64,000 nucleotides of DNA from NCBI GenBank assembly GCA_004193595.1, contig RPGQ01000044.1:88677-152676 (forward strand). The letters run 5' to 3'. Below are positions 57,335 through 64,000 of this stretch, one piece after another; position 1 is the stretch's first letter, and every line of letters begins with the position of its first letter. This stretch comes from Desulfobacteraceae bacterium Eth-SRB2. Lineage in GTDB: Bacteria; Desulfobacterota; Desulfobacteria; Desulfobacterales; UBA11574. The translations under genes were made by a program, and so were the position numbers. Below the pieces are notes generated by a model that saw nothing but the letters and a program-made list of their open reading frames with translations, was not told the origin of the DNA and ran no database searches.

Positions 57335-57957
57335 CCTTCACTCGTACGCCTTTTGGTGAAGTCCAACTGAAGCGTAGCGGGCGCCGATACCGATAATATT
57401 TATTTTATTTCTGCAACCTCACCAACTACAGCGCAGATTTTCGTCGCCAACATCAAGCAGCCGACAATGATTTCTCCTGTCTTGTACCGTTAAACTCCTT
57501 TAAGGACCTTGTGCGGCAATCTCTATTTTGTTGGATGTATGACAATCGGATTTTAAATTCATTGAGATCGATGTATCTCGAGGATGTGTGAAAATCCTTG
57601 TCTTTTGAGATAAAAGAATATTTCTAAGTCCGTCATATTTTATTCGATAGTCATTGTAACTGATTTTTATTTCTTTGATGATCAAAAGGCATAAAATCCA
57701 TTTCCTATCCACCCGGAATCTTTTATTAACTTCTGTAAGGAAAGAACTTTACATTTTGACCCAGTTCCAGAACATCATTCATTAAGCAGCGTTAGTATGC
57801 TGCGGGTTTGTCCCCTGTATTGATGTCTGGAAAACGCAAGTCCGCTGATCATGGGGCAGTTGGCTTTCCGACCTGATACCGCCATTTCTTTGAATATTTC
57901 ACCGGAAGTATTGATTAAAAATTCGCCATCGAGAACGGCAAAGTGCCGGTGTTCTTT
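57335..57957 (-). repeat. inverted, indel-rich copy of ftsQ 3' half and ftsA start
   Basis: On the minus strand it follows 51665-52285: first FtsQ (AVLDGEFLINTSGEIF..., IKEIKISYNDYRIKYDGLRN, then the HTSNKIEIAAQG tail) and then the first 50 codons of ftsA (ATIIGIGTRYASVGLHQKAY-like). Differences are mostly small indels. It joins the IS1595 transposase at 57957, supplying its stop codon, and IS630 at about 57335. Confidence 0.88.
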
Positions 57958-58933
57958 ATTTTGTCAACGATTCCACTCTGGTGGCAATCTTCAGCACACT
58001 ATCGAAAGCTACCATTGGCCAGAATCGTCGGTTAAATCGGAATACAAACTCGTTGAGATAGCCCTGCAAGTGTTTTGGGCTTACTCCGTGGTGTGTTCCC
58101 AAAAGCCACGCATCCAAGTTTCCGAACACAATGTGGATCATTGGGAGATGCTGATCCGTCTTGGCTTGATCACCTCTGACCGGCACGGCTGTGTGCCTGT
58201 AGCCCAGCTTGTTCAAATTGTCGTAGCCAGTCCACCCGTCGGTTCGCACTTCCGCGCCCATCTGTACGTCAGCCAGTACCACCGATTCCAGCGTTTCCTG
58301 CTTGCGGTTCGGGATAATTTGGAGGCGCAACCTGCCCGCTATAAAACCGCTACTGTGTCCTCCTCTGTGCTGAGGACGCTGGCCAGATGGTAGATTCGGG
58401 TCAGGGCCGAGAGCTTTCTTACGCGGGAGCACTTCTACAATGCCGATAACAAGTGTCTTGTGGTGTCTTCCTCGCCCCTCTCCCTGTGTTGCACCACCGA
58501 CGTACGTCTCGTCCACCTCGACTGGCCACTTAGCGCCAATCCGGTCTCGTTCAGGCCGAACCATCGCAGTACGCAGCTTATGTATCATCTGGAACGCTGT
58601 CTCGTAGCGTCTGATGCCGAGTTGCCGTTGGAACTGCAGAGCGCTCATACCAGGTGTCTGTGTCGTCACCAAGTATGCAGCCCAGAACCAGATTGGCAGT
58701 GGCTGCCGTGTTTGGTGCATAACGGTGCCCGCTGTAAGGCTTATTTGGCGGAGGCATTGACGACATTCAAGCACGCGCGGCCTCGCCTGAATACGATACG
58801 GATCGCCAACCTGACCACAGTATGGGCATTTGAAACCTTCTGGCCACCTGATACGCTCCAGATGGATAGCGCAGGCTGCCTCATCAGGGAAGAGTTTTTG
58901 AAACTCTAACAGTGTCCGGGGGTAATCTGACAT
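57956..58933 (-). pseudogene. IS1595-family transposase, C-terminus truncated
   Basis: 325 codons from ATG 58933 (MSDYPRTLLEFQKLFPDEAA). Zinc ribbon CPYCG...CRQC (residues about 32-66), then the ISXO2-like DDE domain: KWPVEVDETYVGG, DGWTGYDNLNKLGY and HLQGYLNEFVFRFNRRFWP. The last residues ATRVESLTK run into the inverted ftsQ copy, which provides the stop, so the natural tail is missing. The right terminal repeat GGGGTATGATCCTGTGCATG ends at 58950. No left end was found. Confidence 0.88.
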
Positions 58934-58950
58934 GCACAGGATCATACCCC

Positions 58951-59427
58951 AAAATGCCATTCTGCGTCAACCGGATAGGCATGGTTCAAACATCCGGAAC
59001 TCGTAAAGGCTATATGTTTGGTTTAATCGACTATTTTTCCGGCCGTTTTTTTTGCAAGGGACATGACAAAGGTCGTCTGAATTCTGAATCGTACGAGGCT
59101 TTTTTGACTGAGGTGCTGTCAAAAATCAGGAAACACATTATCCTTATACAAGATGGGGCCAGCTACCACACAAGTAAGGCGATGAAAAACTTTTTTGACA
59201 GGAAAGCTTACCGCTTAACTGTTTACGATCTACCGTCTTATTCTCCAGATTATAATCCCATTGAAAAATTATGGAAGAAAATTAAGGAGAAAAAAATTCA
59301 TCTTCAATATTTTCCAACTTTTGATTCACTCAAGAATAAAGTGGAAGAAGCGCTACTTCACTTCCAGGATTTGAAAAATGAGGTGCTCTCGCTCTTTGGT
59401 TTCTATAATAAGTTAGCGGTGGAGTAG
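58951..59427 (+). pseudogene. IS630-family transposase, C-terminal half
   Basis: Begins at the IS1595 end, first residues MVQTSGTRKGYMFGLIDYF. DDE motifs kept: LIDYFSG (first Asp region), HIILIQDGASYHTSKAM (second Asp) and YSPDYNPIEKLWKKIKEK (catalytic Glu), as in IS630/Tc1-mariner. N-terminal helix-turn-helix part is absent. Confidence 0.85.
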
Positions 59428-59585
59428 AGTAAATTTACCCCAAAACTTTTTTCTTAAATACTATATTGTGTGCTTTCGGTAAACGTGCATAAGGCCAAAT
59501 TTTTTTGTTGAGGCGGCGGCAGCATGATTTTTCCGGGCAAAAAAGTGCCGTGCCCGGTATGGGCACGGCCAAGTGATTTGATGTT

Positions 59586-61148
59586 TCAGGGGTTTTTAGA
59601 ATGTGAAGCGGCAGCAGTGTAATTCCATGGCATCCATTTATCAGGATGATTTGACAGGTCAGCGGCATTTTCCTGCAGAGCCGTCAGGTAATCGAATGGA
59701 TTGACACCGGCAAGGTTGCAGGTATGAATCAGGCTCATGAACAAGTCCCCGACCCAAGCGCCATGCTCGGTTTTATAAAACAGGGCATTTTTACGGTGCA
59801 GGATCGCTTTTTTCAACGCCTGTTCGCAGAGGTTGTTGTCAAGTGGCGCATTGGGTACTTTAAGAAAAAGAGTCAATGCTTGCCAATGATTTAGCATGTA
59901 GCCGATTGCCTGGCCCAGGCCGCTATTGGGTTCGGCTGTTTTTCGTTCCAGTTGTTGGTGGAACCAATCTTTTAGATTTTCCATGAGAGGCCCACTGTTT
60001 TGTTGATGAAAATGAAGCCGTTCATCGGGGTTCATGTTCCGTTCTTTGGCAATCTGATCATTTTTATATACCCCGGCCAGGGTTTCCAGTACATGGCGGC
60101 ATTCCTCCGGGAAGCTTTGAATGACATCAACAAACTTTCTGCGGCCATGGGCAAGACAGTTGGCCAAAATGGTTTTCAGCGCCGCCGGGATGTTTCTTGA
60201 GAGGGCATCACACATCTGAATGGGAGGTCCCCGATCAATACGCTGTTTTAAAAGGTCATCCAGGTTTTCGCCAGCATGTTGACGGCCGGTGATAAAAAGA
60301 GCGATCTTGCGCTTTTCGGTTGTCGAGAGGATACCGGTGGTAAAAATGCCTTTACGCTCCGGGTCATCATTTTTGTTTTCTTTGATCAGCGACAAAACCT
60401 TCATGGTGGTATCATCGTTTCGGATGACATCGCCTTGAGCGGCTTTTCGCATCAGCGCCTGGTAAACGGGTTCAATGGTTGCGGCCATCTGATCGACGAT
60501 TTCGAACTGAGTGGATGCCGGAAGCGGTATCCCGAGGCTCTGCTGGAGATTTTCAAGACGATTAAAGGGCATGCCGCTGCCATACTTTAACAGCGCAATC
60601 ATGGTTTTGGCTTTTGCGTCGTATTTATCCTCACCCGCCTCTTTGGGTGTATCGGCAGTGAAGATTTCGCCGCACAGATTGCACCGCAGCCGCTGCATCT
60701 CATACACAGTGCCGCTTAAAGGTGCGTTGCCGGTGATACGCACGATCCTTTTAGGGATCTTGATCTCGTAGACCTTGCCTTTTATGCAGGCCGGGCAGTC
60801 ATCACCCGGTTTGAGACTCGCATGCGCGACAGTAACTTTTTCAGCACTGGTATAGGCCTGAGCCGAGTTGCGGCCGTGGCCTTTTTTCTTTGGTTTGGGT
60901 TTTGTCCCGGAAGCCTTTTCGGGGTGATCGTCGAGGTTTTCCAATTTTTCGGTAGCAGCGCCAAATAGCATCTTTAACAGGCGCCTTATGGACGTAGATT
61001 TGGCATTAACATTCTGGCTTAAAAGGTAAATGGTATCGGCCATGGCCTTGATGATTTGATAGTCCTCATCCGGGAGCAAGGCTTTGACTCGTTTTAAAAG
61101 GGCATCCACCTGCCCGGGGTCAAGATCGATGCGTTTGGGACCTTTCAT
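59586..61148 (-). CDS. tnpC: IS66 transposase TnpC
   Basis: 520 residues from ATG 61148, which overlaps the DUF4338 stop by ATGA. N-terminal coiled coil (LLKRVKALLPDEDYQIIKAM), a Pro/Lys/Gly-rich linker (KPKPKKKGHGRNSAQAY), zinc ribbon CPAC...CNLC (about 119-160), then the DDE domain: IRNDDTTMKVL, MCDALSRN and NNLCEQALKKAIL with the catalytic Glu. C-terminal MPWNYTAAAS region is typical. Catalyses strand transfer of the element. Confidence 0.95.
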   Translation of the reverse strand: MKGPKRIDLDPGQVDALLKRVKALLPDEDYQIIKAMADTIYLLSQNVNAKSTSIRRLLKMLFGAATEKLENLDDHPEKASGTKPKPKKKGHGRNSAQAYTSAEKVTVAHASLKPGDDCPACIKGKVYEIKIPKRIVRITGNAPLSGTVYEMQRLRCNLCGEIFTADTPKEAGEDKYDAKAKTMIALLKYGSGMPFNRLENLQQSLGIPLPASTQFEIVDQMAATIEPVYQALMRKAAQGDVIRNDDTTMKVLSLIKENKNDDPERKGIFTTGILSTTEKRKIALFITGRQHAGENLDDLLKQRIDRGPPIQMCDALSRNIPAALKTILANCLAHGRRKFVDVIQSFPEECRHVLETLAGVYKNDQIAKERNMNPDERLHFHQQNSGPLMENLKDWFHQQLERKTAEPNSGLGQAIGYMLNHWQALTLFLKVPNAPLDNNLCEQALKKAILHRKNALFYKTEHGAWVGDLFMSLIHTCNLAGVNPFDYLTALQENAADLSNHPDKWMPWNYTAAASHSKNP

Positions 61149-62011
61149 GCGGCCCCCAAAACCGTTCGGAAGTTTTTGGTTAAGGGATAGCCCCATACTG
61201 CCTTGATGGACCGGTTCGGTTTGTTGGTGTGGTCGTTTTTTCCTCGGCCGGTCGTGTCCCCCAGATAGATCCAGTTGGCGGCCTTGTAGCAGGTACCGGC
61301 ATAATGGATCTTGTCGACGAACGTTTCAAGATAATAAACCGGATGGCGGTAGATGCCGTTCCAATCCGTCGGCAAGATGCGGGCCATGCGCGCCAGGATG
61401 TGAGAGGCCAGATGCGGTACCCGTACCCAGGGCATGATTAAAAAGCGCGAGTTGTAGGCCAGAAGGTGCAGGTTTTTTATGCGCACTGCTTTTGACCAGC
61501 CGATGAAGCGATCACGGCTGCCGATATGCCACGGAGCGGATGACCAGGCCAGACAGGCAATGGGCCTTTCATGTGCATAAACCATGTATTTTAGGTGTTC
61601 ACCCACCGGATGGCAGTAGCCCAGATAATGGTAATGCTGGATCAGGCTGTTGAACAGTTTTTCAGCCGCATCCCTACGGACCTGACAAAACACCAGCGGC
61701 CGGATATGTGCCAAATCGGTGTTAAGAGGGGTTTGGTCAATTTCAATTTTTGCAGGCGTTTTACGTTGCAGAAAAGGATTTTGGGGGTTACATTTTTTAT
61801 CCGGCAACCGGATATGGCCTGCCCGGTGCAGTTCAAGCATCAATCCCCGACAGACCATGTCGCGCAACGTACCGTTTGGCTGGACCCAGTTCCAGGCCCG
61901 GCATAGTTTTTTCGAGAGTTTCCAGCGACTGTCATCGGGATTGTTGCTGATCAGTTTCCTTATAAAAGCAATGTCTTTTTGGCTAACGGATCGTCCACGA
62001 TAGATAAACAT
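61145..62011 (-). CDS. DUF4338 (DruA-like) protein within the IS66 element
   Basis: 288 residues from ATG 62011. Contains the DUF4338 features: N-terminal helices with DSRWKLSKKLCRAWNWVQPN, HIRLP, then SLIQHYHYLGYCHPVGEHLK and WSKAVRIKNLHLLAYNSRFL, MPWVRVPHLASHILARMARI and a C-terminal ANWIYLGDTTGRGKNDHTN. The same domain is in DruA of the Druantia anti-phage system. Here the gene sits between tnpB and tnpC and shares start-stop overlap with tnpC, so it belongs to the transposon; no other druantia genes are present. Role: probably an accessory transposition protein, inferred only. Confidence 0.85.
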   Translation of the reverse strand: MFIYRGRSVSQKDIAFIRKLISNNPDDSRWKLSKKLCRAWNWVQPNGTLRDMVCRGLMLELHRAGHIRLPDKKCNPQNPFLQRKTPAKIEIDQTPLNTDLAHIRPLVFCQVRRDAAEKLFNSLIQHYHYLGYCHPVGEHLKYMVYAHERPIACLAWSSAPWHIGSRDRFIGWSKAVRIKNLHLLAYNSRFLIMPWVRVPHLASHILARMARILPTDWNGIYRHPVYYLETFVDKIHYAGTCYKAANWIYLGDTTGRGKNDHTNKPNRSIKAVWGYPLTKNFRTVLGAA

Positions 62012-62047
62012 AGCCGTCAGATAGCACAAGGTTAACCGGAACGCAAG

Positions 62048-62404
62048 TCATTTTTTTATGGGCCGCCACAAGGGGGCCACATGAACATTTTTAGGATGGC
62101 CGTTCCAAATCAGAAGCTGCAGTTCATGAACCGCCAGGGAACTTAACGCCGCATCGGTTTTGTTCGGCCACCCGGTAAATCGTCCCTTGGACAGCCGTTT
62201 CTGGCACAGCCAGAACCCCTGTCCGTCGTACATGAGAACTTTGATGGCGTTGCCCCTTTTGTTGCGGAAGATAAAAACATAGCCGGTAAACGGATCAGTC
62301 CTCAGCACCTGCCGGCAGACGGCAGCCAGTCCGTCGATGCCTTTTCTGAAGTCCACAGGTGTGACAGCCAGCAAAATGCGCATTTGGGGTGTGACCTGGA
62401 TCAT
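62048..62404 (-). CDS. tnpB: IS66 accessory protein TnpB
   Basis: 118 residues, usual IS66 Orf2 size. Family signature ILLAVTPVDFRKGIDGLAAV (about 10-29), RTDPFTGYVFIFRNKRGNAI and GRFTGWPNK are all visible. Required with TnpA and TnpC for transposition in IS66 elements. Overlaps tnpA by ATGA at 62401-62404. Confidence 0.95.
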   Translation of the reverse strand: MIQVTPQMRILLAVTPVDFRKGIDGLAAVCRQVLRTDPFTGYVFIFRNKRGNAIKVLMYDGQGFWLCQKRLSKGRFTGWPNKTDAALSSLAVHELQLLIWNGHPKNVHVAPLWRPIKK

Positions 62405-62787
62405 GGCCGGCTCCAGAACAGTTGGACGAGTTTCATCAGATGCTGGTTATCCACACCCTGTACGGTCATCCGGTTGCCGTTGGAATGGCGCATTTCAATG
62501 ATACACTGGCGGGATAACGGGGAACCCTCTATTTGGATGAAGTGTTGCGCAGCCGCTATGGGAAAATCCGCTGATGATCCCCGGACGTAATGTTTGAGTT
62601 TGGTGTAATTAAGTCGCAGGGTCTTTGATATGCGGTGGAGAGAATGCTCAGGGTAAAGCGATGCAGCCGCCGCCCATAACGACTCAGGGATGGCCCCTCG
62701 TTTATCCCTGTTGCATCGCCAATGTTCAAATTGCAACCGAACTTCTTCCAGTCTGGCCTGCATGTCTGAGGAATTTATCAATTTCAT
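62401..62787 (-). CDS. tnpA: IS66 accessory protein TnpA
   Basis: 128 residues. A helix-turn-helix-type N-terminal half (AAAASLYPEHSLHRISKTLR, LNYTKLKHYVRGSSAD), as in IS66 Orf1, and a C-terminal region that recalls DNA-binding of the ends (VQGVDNQHLMKLVQLFW). First gene of the element operon; AAAGGAGGATGACC precedes its ATG. Confidence 0.9.
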   Translation of the reverse strand: MKLINSSDMQARLEEVRLQFEHWRCNRDKRGAIPESLWAAAASLYPEHSLHRISKTLRLNYTKLKHYVRGSSADFPIAAAQHFIQIEGSPLSRQCIIEMRHSNGNRMTVQGVDNQHLMKLVQLFWSRP

Positions 62788-62876
62788 CGGTCATCCTCCT
62801 TTCTAAGATGAATGACCGACATTACCTCAACCAGAAATTTATTTCATGCACGCCTGCCGAAAGGACACACTATATT

Positions 62877-63213
62877 AGATGAGCTTTATGCATCCCTGGC
62901 CGACAGAACCACCCCAAAGCTCATTAAACGGCTGTGTAACTATCCAATTTTGGTCATTGACGAACTTGGATACCTTACCCTTAAATCCGAACAGGTAAAT
63001 GCCTTCTTTAAACTGATGGGAGAACGCTATGGCAAAAGTTCAACCATTATTACCACAAATCTTGAGTATGAAGAATGGTATGATCTGTTCCGCAGAAAAC
63101 CTCTTGTCGATGCACTGCTCGATCGCCTTAAACATCGCTGTATTACAATAAATATCAACGGCCCCTCATTGAGAGTTCCGTCCAATGAACAAAAATCCAA
63201 TAAGCCTACCTGA
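62877..63213 (+). pseudogene. IstB-like ATPase, C-terminal part
   Basis: IS21 helper ATPase remnant. From the IS66 right duplication it reads LDELYASLADRTTPKLIKRL, CNYPILVIDELGYLTLKSEQ (Walker B: VIDELGYL), NAFFKLMGERYGKSSTIITT and HRCITININGPSLRV, ending at 63213. The Walker A half is missing. The open frame from 62812 includes 19 codons from the IS66 end, which are not part of IstB. Confidence 0.85.
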
Positions 63214-63418
63214 CCTGCCTTACATGCTAAAAATTTCTATCTTATACTATCTCCTTGTCAGCCCTGCTTTAAAATGTTTTGTAAACTCCTGCGCATCGCT
63301 TGGGTTCATTATTTTGAGTGTAAATGGGTTCGTTCAAATTAGCATCCATGTTTCAGGCAAAAGAGGTCGTGGAGCAGAGAAAAAAGAATTAGTTCAGGAC
63401 ACCTTACCTCTGGGAAGA
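63214..63418. other. short gene-free spacer
   Basis: AT-rich; nothing recognised. Confidence 0.4.
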
Positions 63419-63892
63419 TTATCTGACACCTTCGGCAGACTTGGGGGAGGTATATCCCCCGAGTTCGTAGGCCAATCGCATTTCTGTTCCGGGATATTTT
63501 ACTTCGGCTTTGTTAAGATGCTCAAACAGTTGTACAAGAGCACGATTAGCCGCCGGCCTGGAAGCACTGTGTACGCGTATATTCAACTGCTCGTTTTCAG
63601 GGTCGGGCAGGATGTCAGCTTCGGTTACGAAAAGATTCTGGAGTAGACGCCGTGCATCTGACGAGTCCACAGCCGGACCGGTTATCAACCCAACCATAGC
63701 TGTTTCCGCACGATATGCGATCATACGGATGGTATCCATCAGGCGTTTTCTTCCTGGAAGCAAACGCAAAAACTTATCCTTGTCATCAAGTTGTCCCCAG
63801 GTAATATGTTTGCTTGTGCCTTTCAGTTCCGCTTTCAACTTTTTCAGTTGATACTCGAAATTTTCGATTTCCTCTAACCTGAAGTTCCCTTT
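63419..63892 (-). pseudogene. transposase-like protein, C-terminal part
   Basis: Minus-strand frame open to about 63892 (KGNFRLEEIENFEYQLKKLK) and ending LGGYTSPKSAEGVR at 63419. The stretch KRLMDTIRMIAYRAETAMVG and SSDARRLLQNLFVTEADILP recalls the C-terminal part of a large putative transposase family common in Deltaproteobacteria. The N-terminal part is not visible within the remaining 100 bases before the window end, and several stops lie upstream, so it is a fragment. Confidence 0.6.
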
Positions 63893-64000
63893 TCTAAAAA
63901 GAACAAATATCCTGTAAATACATATTGTTAAAATTCAACAGAGTGTGATCGTACTGTCTACACTCGTATCACTTTGAGCAAATCGAATGCTTTCTGCTGT

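Larger units (their letters stand above)
57217..59445. mobile_element. IS630-like element broken by an internal block
   Basis: Left end TTTTGGGGTAAA (57217-57228) and right end TTTACCCCAAAA (59434-59445) are a perfect 12-bp inverted pair. Between them lie a start ORF of about 10 codons (ATG 57304 after GGGAGG), the inverted ftsQA block, the IS1595 transposase and the 3' part of an IS630 transposase. Element size without the block would be about 0.6 kb, too short for an intact IS630, so part of the gene is lost. Confidence 0.7.
59468..62868 (-). mobile_element. IS66-family element with a DUF4338 gene; 8-bp target duplication
   Basis: 3401 bp. Ends are inverted: GTGTGCTTTCGGTAAACGTGCATAAGG and GTGTCCTTTCGGCAGGCGTGCATGA (right end read on the minus strand). 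ACTATATT is present directly outside each end (59460-59467 and 62869-62876), the 8-bp duplication expected for IS66. Four genes in one operon, tnpA-tnpB-DUF4338-tnpC, all apparently intact. Confidence 0.9.

Noticed and set aside
57200..57335. Complete IS630 gene start
   Set aside because: Only about ten codons remain before the inverted ftsA copy; too little to confirm the family.
61145..62011. Druantia anti-phage defence system
   Set aside because: Only the DUF4338 gene is present and it is embedded in an IS66 operon with matching ends; DruB-E are absent.

Overview
The window looks like a chromosomal segment of a delta-type sulfate reducer (Desulfobacterota, Desulfobacterales-like). The basis is the gene set and style: a one-block dcw cell-wall/division cluster, an ArsG/ArsF/ACR3 arsenic region, an AMMECR1-associated MEMO protein, RIT-type recombinases, and typical deltaproteobacterial palindromic spacers. 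No rRNA or CRISPR array was seen. The lineage is inferred, not proven.

Layout. 1-4.9 kb is ordinary core: the N-terminal part of an acyl-CoA dehydrogenase, rpmF, tRNA-Gln, cobO, a MEMO protein, a 4HBT thioesterase and tRNA-Val. A 155-bp MITE-like repeat lies on both sides of tRNA-Gln/cobO/MEMO in opposite orientation. 5-7.4 kb, just after tRNA-Val, holds orphan genes. 7.8-17 kb is heavily frame-broken: an inverted, indel-ridden copy of the segment at 29-33.9 kb, a broken three-recombinase (RIT) element, and a broken Cys-rich protein gene. 17.3-22.3 kb holds a frameshifted patatin, a cyclic-nucleotide-binding protein and a glycine-zipper lipoprotein among long gene-poor spacers. 22.4-29 kb is an arsenic/membrane-protein island on the minus strand (arsG, arsF with an internal amber, NfeD-like and cytochrome-b-like genes, acr3, arsR remnant), split by an IS701-family element with a clear TTAG target duplication. 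29-33.9 kb is the cleaner arm of the 5-kb inverted repeat: two toxin-antitoxin pairs, a membrane protein, a RAYT transposase remnant, a flavin/PNPOx-family gene, a repeat-like protein and the start of an unknown 34-kb gene.

36.9-54.6 kb is an intact dcw cluster in one direction: mraZ-rsmH-ftsL-ftsI-murE::murF-mraY-murD-ftsW-murG-murC-murB-ftsQ-ftsA-ftsZ, followed by a B12-type radical SAM gene. Many genes overlap by ATGA, so they probably act as one transcription unit that makes lipid II precursor and builds the septal ring. MurE and MurF are one 1015-residue polypeptide. Heptamer-repeat hairpins fill three spacers. A promoter and a 10-bp-periodic MraZ box precede mraZ.

56.9-64 kb is a nested pile of mobile elements: an IS30 remnant; an IS630 element broken by a block made of an inverted noisy ftsQ-ftsA copy plus an IS1595 transposase; a complete IS66 element with a DUF4338 (DruA-like) gene and a perfect 8-bp target duplication; an istB remnant; and another transposase remnant.

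The most unusual signal is that two segments (7.8-12.8 kb and 57.3-58.0 kb) are inverted copies of sequence found elsewhere in the window, and the differences are dominated by small insertions and deletions. In two places the noisy arm restores a reading frame that is broken in the clean arm. This points to unpolished long-read sequence or a misassembly at repeats more than to ordinary gene decay, and it should be settled before any biological reading of those regions.
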